NCBI GenBank assembly: GCA_027002995.1
Contig: JALWZB010000141.1
Span: 1 to 35,194 of the forward strand
Direction of reading: 5' to 3'
Length of the DNA stretch: 35,194 nucleotides
DNA from: Desulfurococcales archaeon
GTDB lineage: Archaea; Thermoproteota; Thermoprotei_A; Sulfolobales; NBVN01
The notes beneath the pieces are model-generated. The model saw only the letters and a list, made by a program, of their open reading frames with translations, was not told the origin of the DNA and did no database searches. The position numbers were made by a program, and so were the translations under genes. This document shows positions 1 to 7,846 of the stretch, piece after piece. Each line of letters begins with the position of its first letter. The stretch's first letter is position 1.

Positions 1-1065
1 GACTACGTGGAGGAGATAACGAAGGCAGCGCTAAGGCGCCTACCAGACTTCAGGGTGAGGGCAGAGGACTACGTCGAGGACGTGGGTGACGGCAGTAAGG
101 ACGCCGTGATTAGGGTCGAGGTAATTAAGGAGGGCGATAGGGTAGTCGTTGATTACGCGGGCTCATCACCTCAAGTGCCGGCACCGGTGAACGCACCCAT
201 AGCCGTGACGGTAGCCGCAACAACCTTCGTGCTTAAGTCCGTGATAGACCCTGAGATGCCCGTGAACGCCGGGTTCTACAGGCGAATAACGATCAAGGCA
301 CCCCCAGCAACCATAGTTAACGCGCAGTACCCAGCCCCCGTAGCGGCGAGCATAGAGACCGCGCAGAGAATAGTGGACATCCTCTACCTAGCCCTATCTA
401 AGGCACTGCCTGAGAGGGTTCCGGCAGCCTCCTGCGGCTCCATGAACAACCTGCTCCTCGGAGGCCCGGACTACGAGGGCGGGGGCACGTGGGCATTCTA
501 CGAAACCATAGCCGGCGGGTACGGCGGGAGGTACGGGAAGGACGGGGTTGATGCTGTGCACTGCAACATGACGAACACAATGAACACCCCGATCGAGTCC
601 ATAGAGAATGAGCTCCCCCTAATGGTTGTTAGGTACGAGATGCGTGAAGGGAGCTCAGGACCCGGCAAGTGGAGAGGAGGCGTGGGCGTCATTAGGGCGA
701 TAAGGGTGCTCGCACCGACCGCTAAGGTGACGGTGCTCGGCGAGAGGGTCAAGCACGCGCCCTGGGGGCTGAGGGGAGGCATGCCTGGGGCGCCAGCCAA
801 ATACTACGTAATCAAGAAGGACGGCAGTGTCGTCACGTTAAGAAGTAAGCAGACCGTGACTGTGTCGAGGGGCGACATAGTGGTTGTCGAGACAGCTGGT
901 GGCGGAGGGTACGGGAACCCGAGGGAGAGGGACCCGAGGAAAGTGCTTGAGGACTACCTCAACGGCGTCATAACGCATGAGGAAGCCGTGAAGTACTATG
1001 GGGTTAGGGTGGAGTCACTGATCAAGGGCCCCGTAAGCACCGTGCAGGGTGTTGGGGGCAGGTGA
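1..1065 (+). CDS. Hydantoinase B / oxoprolinase-type subunit, C-terminal part (5' end outside window)
   Basis: The reading frame is already open at base 1, so this is the C-terminal portion of a longer gene (the family is usually about 500 to 600 residues). Seen: the family's typical C-terminal signatures, including a Gly-rich GGGGYGNP stretch near the end followed by a region with spaced acidic and basic residues (RDPRKVLEDYLNG), and mid-protein GGYGGRYGKDG and SGPGKWRGG segments. HyuB/oxoprolinase family proteins work with an ATP-dependent HyuA partner to open cyclic amides such as hydantoins or 5-oxoproline. The partner is presumably upstream of the window; substrate cannot be told from sequence. 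It reads toward an amino-acid-type transporter, which fits a nitrogen-compound catabolic role, but the two are separated by a 184-bp gap with its own promoter. Confidence 0.9.
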   Translation, partial: DYVEEITKAALRRLPDFRVRAEDYVEDVGDGSKDAVIRVEVIKEGDRVVVDYAGSSPQVPAPVNAPIAVTVAATTFVLKSVIDPEMPVNAGFYRRITIKAPPATIVNAQYPAPVAASIETAQRIVDILYLALSKALPERVPAASCGSMNNLLLGGPDYEGGGTWAFYETIAGGYGGRYGKDGVDAVHCNMTNTMNTPIESIENELPLMVVRYEMREGSSGPGKWRGGVGVIRAIRVLAPTAKVTVLGERVKHAPWGLRGGMPGAPAKYYVIKKDGSVVTLRSKQTVTVSRGDIVVVETAGGGGYGNPRERDPRKVLEDYLNGVITHEEAVKYYGVRVESLIKGPVSTVQGVGGR

Positions 1066-1180
1066 AGCTTGTTGTGTGTACATTTTCTCTCTTTATCGAA
1101 TAAGTTTTGTTGCGAACTGTTAAATCTTTCAACATTGTTTATAAACCCCTCACGAATCAGTTAATTTTTACACGTAACGC

Positions 1181-1249
1181 TTTAATATAACCCCTTCATA
1201 GAGTACTCGGGTAACTTCCAACTACCCTTAGCTTCTGAGGTGACCTAAC
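1181..1249 (+). promoter_or_regulatory. Promoter and ribosome binding site of the NSS transporter
   Basis: An archaeal TATA-like box TTTAATATA lies at 1181-1189 in an A/T-rich 184-bp gap, which predicts a transcript start near 1213. A GAGGTGA Shine-Dalgarno sequence at 1237-1243 sits 6 bases before the GTG at 1250 and fixes that start. The T-rich stretch at about 1082-1110 could end the upstream transcript. Confidence 0.65.
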
Positions 1250-2701
1250 GTGTCAGGCCCAGCAAGCGAGTACTGGAAGCGTAGGCGGGGCTTCATACTC
1301 GCCGCCATAGGGTCGGCGATAGGTCTTGGGAACATCTGGAGGTTCAGCTGGCTCTGCTACAAGGACGGTGGCGGCGCGTTCCTCCTGCCGTACTTCATCG
1401 CGCTACTGATCGTTGGTTTACCCTTAATAATACTGGAGTTCCTGCTAGGCAACTACTTCTCCGGATCATCACCGAAGGTATTCAGCAGAATAAGGAAGGA
1501 GTTCGAGGTGCTTGGCTGGATAGCGGTGATAGACGTCTTCATAATAGGTACTTACTACGCCGTCGTCCTGGCGTGGGTCATGGATTACATAGGTCTCTCA
1601 GCGATGAACGCGTGGGTATCAGCAGGTGGTGCAGGGAAGCTATTCTCATGGCTAATAGGGTCACCGTGGCTAGTGCTCATCGGCCTACTCCTGACGTGGT
1701 TCATAACGTGGGTAACGGTATTCAAGGGCGTTTCAGGGGGAATCGAGAGGGCGTGTACGTTCGCCATACCTACCCTCTGGGTGCTCTCAGCAATCCTAGT
1801 GATTAGGGGCATCACGCTACCGGGTGCGGACACCGGGATTAACTGGTACTTAACGCCTAACTGGGCGGCCCTAGGTAATGGGCAGGTGTGGATCGATGCC
1901 TTCGGTCAAATACTGTTCACGCTGAGCGTCATGGCCGCGCCACTAATCGTTTACGCCAGCTACATGCCCAAGAAGTCGGAACTACCTAACTCAGCATGGA
2001 TAACGGCGTTCGCCAACTGCGGCTACAGCTTCTTCTTCGGCTTCGCTACTTGGGGCATTATAGGTTACTTAATGGCGATAAACCACGTAACGAACCCCGC
2101 CCACCTCAAGGTCCCGCTAGGTGGCGGTGGCTTAGCGTTCGTCACCATACCCACGGCGGTCAGCAAGCTTCCCGGAGCCCCAGTGACCTCGGCGGTCTTC
2201 GGCACGATATTCTTCATAATCCTGTGGCTAGCGGGCTACACCTCACTAATATCCATCGTGGAGCCCATGTACGCCGCCCTAAGGGATAAGTTCGGCGTAA
2301 CCAGGAGGGCAACCGTGAGCGCGATCTCCGTGCTCTCAATAATCATAGGGCTGGCGTTCGTCATCAACCCAGGCTACATAGACCCCGTCGACTTCATCAC
2401 CGGCACAACCAACCTAATCTGGGTAGTGATGCTCGAGTCAATCATAGCCGCCTACTACCTAGGCGTGAAGAAGCTAAGAGACTACGCCAACCCATACGCC
2501 GAGCTGAAGCTTGGTGTGTGGCTCGACGCCCTACTAATGATAGTCGCGCCAGCATCCCTAGGCATAATCCTGGTGTACGGCCTCCTATCAACTAAGGCAA
2601 TCACCCCACTATCAGCCGTAGTGCTCCTAGCCATCATAATAGCGTCAATACTCCTAGCAGGCATGAGCTGGAGGAAGAAGGAGGGGGGTGAGGCGGCATG
2701 A
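1250..2701 (+). CDS. Sodium-dependent amino-acid transporter, neurotransmitter:sodium symporter (NSS/SNF) family
   Basis: The 483-residue protein opens with the NSS hallmark: RRGFILAAIGSAIGLGNIWR, a helix 1 with the unwound GLGNIWRF sodium/substrate site, followed by YKDGGGAFLLPYF in helix 2. About 11 to 12 membrane segments are visible to residue 475. The family couples sodium entry to uptake of amino acids (LeuT, MhsT, MetP are relatives); the exact substrate cannot be told. The GTG start is set by a GAGGTGA ribosome binding site 6 bases upstream. The stop overlaps an ATG of a 42-residue membrane ORF, suggesting a two-component transporter. The family assignment is firm. Confidence 0.95.
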   Translation: MSGPASEYWKRRRGFILAAIGSAIGLGNIWRFSWLCYKDGGGAFLLPYFIALLIVGLPLIILEFLLGNYFSGSSPKVFSRIRKEFEVLGWIAVIDVFIIGTYYAVVLAWVMDYIGLSAMNAWVSAGGAGKLFSWLIGSPWLVLIGLLLTWFITWVTVFKGVSGGIERACTFAIPTLWVLSAILVIRGITLPGADTGINWYLTPNWAALGNGQVWIDAFGQILFTLSVMAAPLIVYASYMPKKSELPNSAWITAFANCGYSFFFGFATWGIIGYLMAINHVTNPAHLKVPLGGGGLAFVTIPTAVSKLPGAPVTSAVFGTIFFIILWLAGYTSLISIVEPMYAALRDKFGVTRRATVSAISVLSIIIGLAFVINPGYIDPVDFITGTTNLIWVVMLESIIAAYYLGVKKLRDYANPYAELKLGVWLDALLMIVAPASLGIILVYGLLSTKAITPLSAVVLLAIIIASILLAGMSWRKKEGGEAA

Positions 2702-2826
2702 TATCCGGCGCGGCAATCGGGATGCTAATCTTCGGGATAATCGTGCTCTACATCTTCGGCCTAGGCTGGGGAATACTCAGAGCATGGAGAAAGAAGGAAG
2801 CCAAGCCTGAAGAAAGCGGTCAGTAG
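2698..2826 (+). CDS. Small single-span membrane partner of NSS transporter (MetS-like)
   Basis: A 42-residue ORF starts with an ATG that overlaps the transporter's stop (ATGA). It has one hydrophobic helix (about residues 5-24) and a charged C-terminus rich in Lys and Glu (WRKKEAKPEESGQ). That is the layout of the MetS-type small subunits that accompany bacterial NSS transporters such as MetP. The overlap implies translational coupling. It is short enough to be missed by length cut-offs. The coupling and hydrophobic layout are seen; the MetS role is inferred by analogy. Confidence 0.7.
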   Translation: MISGAAIGMLIFGIIVLYIFGLGWGILRAWRKKEAKPEESGQ

Positions 2827-3105
2827 CACAGCTGTTTAACAGGTCAATCCCTTTTTTCCTCCCCGAAAACTCATCACTCCTCCCCCACAATAACTAACTA
2901 ATTAACCTTGCAATACGCCAGTAACAATAATGACTTTAAGGCTCATACCGCCGAGAGTTAGGGTCAATCACTTAAGCAGGCTTGCGTTAACAGCCACCCT
3001 CACCGTGCTCAGCGGTATGGGCAAAGCCCCAGGCGCAATTCCGGAACTACTTCACTATGAGAAGATTCAGCACCGCACTTAGGGCTCTTCCCGCTAGCGT
3101 CACCT
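2827..3105. other. Intergenic stretch between NSS operon and vapBC, with possible T-rich terminator
   Basis: A CCCTTTTTTCC run at about 2848-2858 just after the small ORF is a likely archaeal terminator. The rest includes a 50-codon ATG-started ORF at 2930-3082 (+) with no ribosome binding site or recognisable motif. I see no RNA gene or repeat here. Confidence 0.4.
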
Positions 3106-3540
3106 TCACTCCTTCACTAACTCTTCGTAGCTCAAGACCGACACACCGTACTGTTTCTCGATGGTGCCCCTAATTGACATAATTAATGAGTCCTCAGTAA
3201 CTAGGTCCTCACCGGATGCTATTGCTGTGGCTAATATGATGCAGTCGATGTAGTCGCTTAAGATTCTCCTTAAGTTGTGGGCTTCATCGATGATATCCTT
3301 CCTATAGAAAGGCACTACAGTGAATGCCCTGAATATGGTGCGCACAGTCCTAAACACGTGCTGCGGTGGGATACCTAGCTTAGACGTCTTAGCCTGCAGC
3401 TCAAATATCGATATTAAACTCACTTTTACGTCGCTAAAGCTAATTCGCTCTCTCACATTACCCTCAGCAATCGCCCTAAGGAGGTCATGCTTAATCCTTA
3501 TCCTTGCTAACGGCAACAGATACGTTGTATCAATGATCAT
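3106..3540 (-). CDS. vapC: PIN-domain toxin, VapC family
   Basis: The 144-residue protein starts MIIDTTYLLP, with the first PIN-domain acidic residue at Asp4. A Glu in SIFELQAK and an Asp in DYIDCIILATA are the expected second and third metal-binding acidic residues, and a fourth may lie in LVTEDSLI. VapC proteins are Mg/Mn-dependent RNases that are held inactive by VapB. Its start overlaps the stop of the upstream antitoxin by 4 bases (ATGA), the usual vapBC arrangement. The cellular RNA target is unknown. Confidence 0.9.
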   Translation of the reverse strand: MIIDTTYLLPLARIRIKHDLLRAIAEGNVRERISFSDVKVSLISIFELQAKTSKLGIPPQHVFRTVRTIFRAFTVVPFYRKDIIDEAHNLRRILSDYIDCIILATAIASGEDLVTEDSLIMSIRGTIEKQYGVSVLSYEELVKE

Positions 3541-3779
3541 CTACCCTCAAGCCTCCTACTTAATTCGCGGCGAAACTCCTCGAACTCCTCCTGACTCACC
3601 TCAGCTAACTTCTCAGAGTATATCAACTGAATCAATTCGCTCTCACCGCTTAAGCTCTCCCTAAGCAACTCATTCAGCACCTTCGACAATGCCCTAGCGG
3701 TCCCATACCTCCTAATACTCTCCTTAACAAGCCTCTCATAAATATCATCCTCCAAAATCACCGTCGTACGCTTAGGCAT
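3537..3779 (-). CDS. vapB: Antitoxin of VapB type (N-terminal ribbon-helix-helix-like)
   Basis: An open frame extends to 3803, but the ATG at 3779 gives MPKRTTVILEDDIYERLV, the normal start of this antitoxin family, so I use that (80 residues). The N-terminal strand plus two helices (about residues 3-45) should bind DNA as a dimer and repress its own promoter; the acidic and basic C-terminal part (SEKLAEVSQEEFEEFRREL) would clamp the PIN toxin encoded immediately downstream with a 4-base overlap. The role follows from family and context. Confidence 0.85.
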   Translation of the reverse strand: MPKRTTVILEDDIYERLVKESIRRYGTARALSKVLNELLRESLSGESELIQLIYSEKLAEVSQEEFEEFRRELSRRLEGR

Positions 3780-4056
3780 ACAGGCACCAAAACATCTACG
3801 CATAAAACAAAATAAACCTTCTGAGCAGCTTCCTCGCGCCTGGGCAAGTTAAGCACCACCGCTCAACGAGCTCCCAAGCTCATAGTGCGCAGGAGAAAGT
3901 TCTAAGGCTCTAACAGCCCTCGCCTCACCCTTACACTAGGGGTTGCGGCTTAAACAGCCCCGCTACTTGGCGAATCGGCAAGGCAAATTATCCTCCCTCA
4001 CAGCACAAGGGATAAATCGTAACCATAGGCTAATAGCAGTGTAATTAGGCACTAAT
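3780..4056. other. Intergenic region between divergent vapBC and the RHH-ATPase pair
   Basis: No convincing gene is seen in about 280 bases on either strand. The first part (about 3780-3820) should carry the minus-strand vapBC promoter: it is A/T-rich (AAAACAAAATAAACC read on the plus strand). The middle is G/C-rich without an ORF or an obvious RNA fold. The plus-strand end leads into the TAGTACT array. Confidence 0.4.
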
Positions 4057-4167
4057 TAGTACTGGATAGTACTAGTTCTTGAGGTAGCCCTATGGAGTAG
4101 TAGTACTTTATGGTACTTATTAGTACTAGAGATAGGTTTTTAGTACTTTGTAGTACTTGTTAGTACT
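4057..4167 (+). repeat. Array of TAGTACT elements, probable operator of the RHH-ATPase pair
   Basis: The palindromic core AGTACT recurs as exact TAGTACT at 4057, 4067, 4101, 4121, 4141, 4151 and 4161, plus a variant TGGTACT at 4111. Most starts fall exactly 10 bases apart (4057/4067, and 4101/4111/4121, then 4141/4151/4161), close to one helical turn, so bound dimers would line up on one DNA face. The array ends 10 bases before the GTG start of a ribbon-helix-helix gene. Such proteins commonly bind short tandem palindromes and autoregulate, so this is most simply its operator. Confidence 0.75.
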
Positions 4168-4177
4168 GGGGGTTAGG

Positions 4178-4441
4178 GTGGGTAAGAAGCAGGTGAAGTT
4201 CTATCTGGAGCCGGAGCTTTATGAGAGGCTTAGGAGGGTTGCTGAGGAGCAGGGTGTCAGTGTTCCCGCACTGGTTAAGGGCCTTGTTTTGGAGTTTTTG
4301 GGTGAGGCTGGGGACGGTGATCTGGTCAGTAGGGTGAGTGAGCTTGAGGCTAAGTGTGAGCAGCTTGCTAGGGAGCTTGGGAGGGTGGAGAAGGATCTTG
4401 CGATGCTTATGAAGAGGTGTTGTAGGAGTGAGCGGAGCTAA
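4178..4441 (+). CDS. Ribbon-helix-helix DNA-binding protein with C-terminal coiled coil
   Basis: The frame could open at TTG 4157, but that lies inside the repeat array; GTG 4178, with a G-rich stretch just before it, gives MGKKQVKFYLEPELYERLRR, the correct beginning of a ribbon-helix-helix fold, in an 87-residue protein. The first 50 residues are the DNA-binding part (strand KQVKFYLE, then two helices). Residues about 52-85 form heptad-like helix (VSELEAKCEQLARELGRVEK) ending in two Cys (MKRCC), which may drive oligomerisation. It overlaps the downstream ATPase gene by 14 bases, so the two are co-translated. Likely autorepressor of the pair through the TAGTACT array. Confidence 0.8.
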   Translation: MGKKQVKFYLEPELYERLRRVAEEQGVSVPALVKGLVLEFLGEAGDGDLVSRVSELEAKCEQLARELGRVEKDLAMLMKRCCRSERS

Positions 4442-5981
4442 GGTCATACAGGCTCTCTTGGAACCCTACAATCCTTGGTGGGTGGATAGGGACTGGGATA
4501 GGAAGGATCCTCTCATAAGGGCTTTCGAGGAGTCGATACTTGAGAGGGAGCCGCGTCTCTACTACAATCTTCGTCGCTACATAATCAAGCCTAACGCTTA
4601 CGGTATCATAACCGTAAGGGGTCCTCGAAGGGTCGGCAAGACCACCCTGATAAAACTCTTGATAAGATACCTCATAAAGGAGAAAGGCGTAAATCCTAAG
4701 TCAATATTCTACATATCCCTAGACTATGAAGGGTTAAGGGATATCAGGCTCTCCGAACTGCTAATGACTATAGCGAGAACCTCCCCTTACGAGAAGTACG
4801 TTTTCCTTGATGAGGCCTCCATGTATCCTGGATGGGCCCAGGCCATCAAAAACCTATACGACGCTGGCCTAGTAGATGCTGGCAGGATGAAGATAGTTGC
4901 TGCCGGGAGCCATTCAATGGACTTGGCTGAGGCCGCCAGCAAGCTCCGGGGTAGGCAGGGAGCCTTAGCACGGCTCTTTAACGTTGGCGGAAACCTCATC
5001 CATATCCCTCTCCGCTTTCCTGAGGTAGTGGAGGCAATTAGAGATGAGGTAAACCGCCTATTTTCTCGCTATAGGCTAAGACGGTCTGGAGCCCGCTTCA
5101 ACTTATTAGTTCAGCTCTCGAACGGTAAGGTACCTCCAATTATACAGGAAATATATGACAATTACTTCCAGTTACTTCAGACAATATTGGAAGACTACCT
5201 TATCCATGGAGGATACCCTCAGGCGATAAACGAGTATTACCGGACAAACAAGATATCGAGGGATTTCTATAGTGACCTAGCTGATCTGCTTGTCAAGGAT
5301 TCTGAGAAAGCCGGTCTTTACCCGGAGAACCTTAAAAAGTTATTGGAGGTGCTAACAGAACCTAAGAGGCTCTCATCCACAATAAACTTCAGAAAACTAG
5401 AGGTGATTGGAGTAGACGAAGACGCCGTACCTAAGAGGAGATTCGGCCTTAGGGATTACATAGAGTACTTGAAGACCACTTGGGCATTCTTCTTCTCATA
5501 CCGTGAGCAAGGGAAGAGCGGAACCTGTACCCCTAATCTCCAAGAGAACGTGAAAAACTATGTGCTAGACCCCTTCATATATCATGCACTCTACAGCTAC
5601 CTACGCAACATACCAGACCCCTTCAATACCTCCAAGGAGCTCGTAAGCAATACGGACTTTAAGGGGCAACTAATAGAAAGTGTAGTGGCTTCCCATATGC
5701 TCCTTTCCCAACAGCTTTTCGAGAGGGTATCCTCAATAGACTACACAAAGGTACTAATGTATAGGACGACGCCTCGTGACGGCTCAGAAAAAGAGACGGA
5801 CTTTGTATTATGTATCAGGAAGAGAGGCCAAGATTACAGATTCATTATAGAGTCTAAATACAGGAAGAGTCCTTCACACGTCATTCCGGAAGAGGGTAAA
5901 ATAGTACTAACAAGAGATATGTTAAAAATCAAAAACGGTACAGTATACATACCTGTATCCGTATTCTTGTTGATCTTTTAG
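4428..5981 (+). CDS. AAA-type ATPase with DUF4143-like C-terminal region
   Basis: The 517-residue protein has a Walker A motif GPRRVGKTT at about residues 65-73 and Walker B YVFLDEAS at about 124-131, followed by a GSHSMDLA segment with a sensor-like position and RGR. This is the archaeal AAA_14/DUF4143 type. The C-terminal part has FKGQLIESVVASHML, then ETDFVL and, about 18 residues on, IIESKYR, which resembles a PD-(D/E)xK nuclease-like core. Biological roles of this family are poorly known; many members are sporadic and mobile-like. It is translationally coupled to a ribbon-helix-helix gene. The G+C content is visibly lower than in the flanking operons, consistent with transfer. Confidence 0.8.
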   Translation: MSGAKVIQALLEPYNPWWVDRDWDRKDPLIRAFEESILEREPRLYYNLRRYIIKPNAYGIITVRGPRRVGKTTLIKLLIRYLIKEKGVNPKSIFYISLDYEGLRDIRLSELLMTIARTSPYEKYVFLDEASMYPGWAQAIKNLYDAGLVDAGRMKIVAAGSHSMDLAEAASKLRGRQGALARLFNVGGNLIHIPLRFPEVVEAIRDEVNRLFSRYRLRRSGARFNLLVQLSNGKVPPIIQEIYDNYFQLLQTILEDYLIHGGYPQAINEYYRTNKISRDFYSDLADLLVKDSEKAGLYPENLKKLLEVLTEPKRLSSTINFRKLEVIGVDEDAVPKRRFGLRDYIEYLKTTWAFFFSYREQGKSGTCTPNLQENVKNYVLDPFIYHALYSYLRNIPDPFNTSKELVSNTDFKGQLIESVVASHMLLSQQLFERVSSIDYTKVLMYRTTPRDGSEKETDFVLCIRKRGQDYRFIIESKYRKSPSHVIPEEGKIVLTRDMLKIKNGTVYIPVSVFLLIF

Positions 5982-6223
5982 AAGAAAATGCTCGAATGCG
6001 TGAATAGTTCATAGATTGTATCTGAAAATTCATGATGTCCTCTCTATTAGTGCTGTTTCCATGCGCTTTGTTTCCCTGTTTGGTGATGCTCTTCCGTGGG
6101 CATGGCTTGATGTGGGGAGTTTCGCTGGGAGTGGTTAAGGTATTACCTCTTCCTTCGTTGGGCATTGTTTCTTTATGGAGTACTTACTTAAGGGTTGTAA
6201 GGCGTTATGGTGTGGGTTGAGGG
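5982..6223. other. Intergenic region before herA
   Basis: About 240 bases, mainly A/T- and T-rich. A 62-codon hydrophobic frame at 6032-6220 (+) ends just before herA but lacks a ribosome binding site and any family signature, so I do not call it. The herA promoter should lie here, but no single TATA box stands out. Confidence 0.35.
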
Positions 6224-7846
6224 TTGCGGTTAGTGGGTATCGTTGGGAGTGGGTCCACCACGACGTACGCGCCCGTGATTGTTTGGGATAAGTATGAGCA
6301 CGTGGCTAAGGAGGAGCAGTTAGTCATAGTTGATGACGAGAGGAGGGGGATTAAGTACTTAGGCGTGCTTAGAGGGGCTAAGAGGTACGAGCCGTTCCTT
6401 AACGCCTTCAGGAGGACCAGCTACGTTGACAACCCCGAGTTAGCTGATATGGGTACCCTACCCCACACGAGCGTTTATGTCGCGCTGATAGGGGTGGTGA
6501 GTAGTGACGGCGCGCTGAACGAGGTTCAGCTCCCGCCTAACCCCGGGTCGAAGGTTCAGGTCGTTGAGTCCCCTGAGGACTTAGGTGTTGACCTGGGTGA
6601 GGGGTTAATCGTCGGGCACCATAAGTACAGCGGTGTTGAGGTCCCCCTAAACCCTGGGTGGCTTCCCTACCACCTAGCCGTGGTGGGGGCTACGGGCACG
6701 GGTAAGTCCAGGCTCGTTAAGGCATTACTTGATGAGGTGCTGAGTAAGACTGGGTACCGCGTCATAGTGTTCGACCACACAGGCATGGACTACGTGAGGT
6801 ACTACCCGGCGAGGACCGTGCAGGCTTCACGCGTGGTGCTGGACGTCGCCCTAATAACTGACTTGATGCTCGAGAAGACGGGCTTGAACCCCACCACGTA
6901 CGAGCCCTACCTACTCATCTCAACCCTATACTACCTCTTCAGAACCCTACCTAAGGGCGTCAGGGATGAAGTATTCGGCGTTGAGGGCGGTGAAGGTAGG
7001 GCAGGCAAGCCAAGCAACAGTAAGTTCAGGAAGACCGGGGACTTAAGTCGGTTCGGGTTAAGCAACCCGCGGAGCCAAGGAGGTGGGGAGGAGGACGTTA
7101 CCCTCAACGACATGCTGGAGGGTATCGATAAGCTGAACTACTCCGCCCTCCTAAAGGCTATGGCTAAGCACGCCATCACCTGGGATAAGGCGGTCTTCAA
7201 GTCCGCCGTGAGTGAGGTTGCTGAGTTCCTTAGGGGCAGGAACATCGAGAGCGTCAAGATCAGGTTGGGTGTGGCGATAGACGTTAAGTTAGGTGACGCG
7301 TTCTTCAAGTCCCTCAGCAAACGTGACCTACTCCCCTCGGACATTGTTGATGAGGCTTTCAGGGAGAGGTTAGTGGTTGTTGACCTAAGCACGGAGGACA
7401 CGGTGGTGAGGAGGTACGTCGTGGCCACGGTCATTAACGAGCTCTGGAGGAGGATAAGTGAGTCACGCGAGCCCGTGGACACGATCGTGGTTATTGATGA
7501 GGCCCACAACTACGCCTGCAGATTCTGCGGCGAGGCAGGTAAGGCGATCGGGAGGATAGCTAGGGAGGGAAGGAAGTGGGGTCTAGGCGTGGTGCTCGTC
7601 ACCCAAAGAATCATTGACCTTGACCCGGAGGTGAGGGGCAACATAAACACTTGGTTCTTCAGCAAGCTCCAAACACCCTCAGACTTCAACGAGCTGAAAG
7701 GCTACATGAACCTAGCCTGGATATCGGAGCAGTCCCTAGCCATCCTAGGGAGAAGGGAATTCTACGTCGCCGGCCTAATGAACCCCCTGAAGATACCTGT
7801 CCTCCTTAAGGTGAGGGAGGTGAGCGACCCTGAGCGAACCGAGTGA
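6224..7846 (+). CDS. herA: HerA-like DNA translocase/helicase ATPase
   Basis: The 540-residue protein has an N-terminal beta-rich HAS-barrel-like part (about 1-130), Walker A GATGTGKS at about residues 155-162, Walker B VVIDEAHN at about 421-428, and a downstream GLGVVLVTQR segment with the sensor-type Gln and Arg of the FtsK/HerA superfamily. HerA forms a hexameric ring that, with NurA, resects DNA ends. The next gene is nurA, overlapping the herA stop. Residues about 247-285 are a Gly/Ser/Lys-rich, low-complexity insertion. The start is TTG 6224; a GTG at 6233 is an alternative. No mre11 or rad50 is present within the window. Confidence 0.88.
   Translation: MRLVGIVGSGSTTTYAPVIVWDKYEHVAKEEQLVIVDDERRGIKYLGVLRGAKRYEPFLNAFRRTSYVDNPELADMGTLPHTSVYVALIGVVSSDGALNEVQLPPNPGSKVQVVESPEDLGVDLGEGLIVGHHKYSGVEVPLNPGWLPYHLAVVGATGTGKSRLVKALLDEVLSKTGYRVIVFDHTGMDYVRYYPARTVQASRVVLDVALITDLMLEKTGLNPTTYEPYLLISTLYYLFRTLPKGVRDEVFGVEGGEGRAGKPSNSKFRKTGDLSRFGLSNPRSQGGGEEDVTLNDMLEGIDKLNYSALLKAMAKHAITWDKAVFKSAVSEVAEFLRGRNIESVKIRLGVAIDVKLGDAFFKSLSKRDLLPSDIVDEAFRERLVVVDLSTEDTVVRRYVVATVINELWRRISESREPVDTIVVIDEAHNYACRFCGEAGKAIGRIAREGRKWGLGVVLVTQRIIDLDPEVRGNINTWFFSKLQTPSDFNELKGYMNLAWISEQSLAILGRREFYVAGLMNPLKIPVLLKVREVSDPERTE

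Noticed and set aside
2930-3082. 50-codon ATG ORF on the plus strand between the NSS operon and vapBC
   Set aside because: It has no ribosome binding site, no recognisable motif and no neighbour that explains it; it is plausible by chance.
6060-6170. Possible C/D-box RNA (GTGATGC and TTGATG words) in the gap before herA
   Set aside because: No clean C box and D box pair or terminal stem could be assembled.
6032-6220. 62-codon hydrophobic ORF before herA
   Set aside because: It lies in a T-rich gap, so hydrophobic codons arise from composition, and no ribosome binding site or family pattern is seen.
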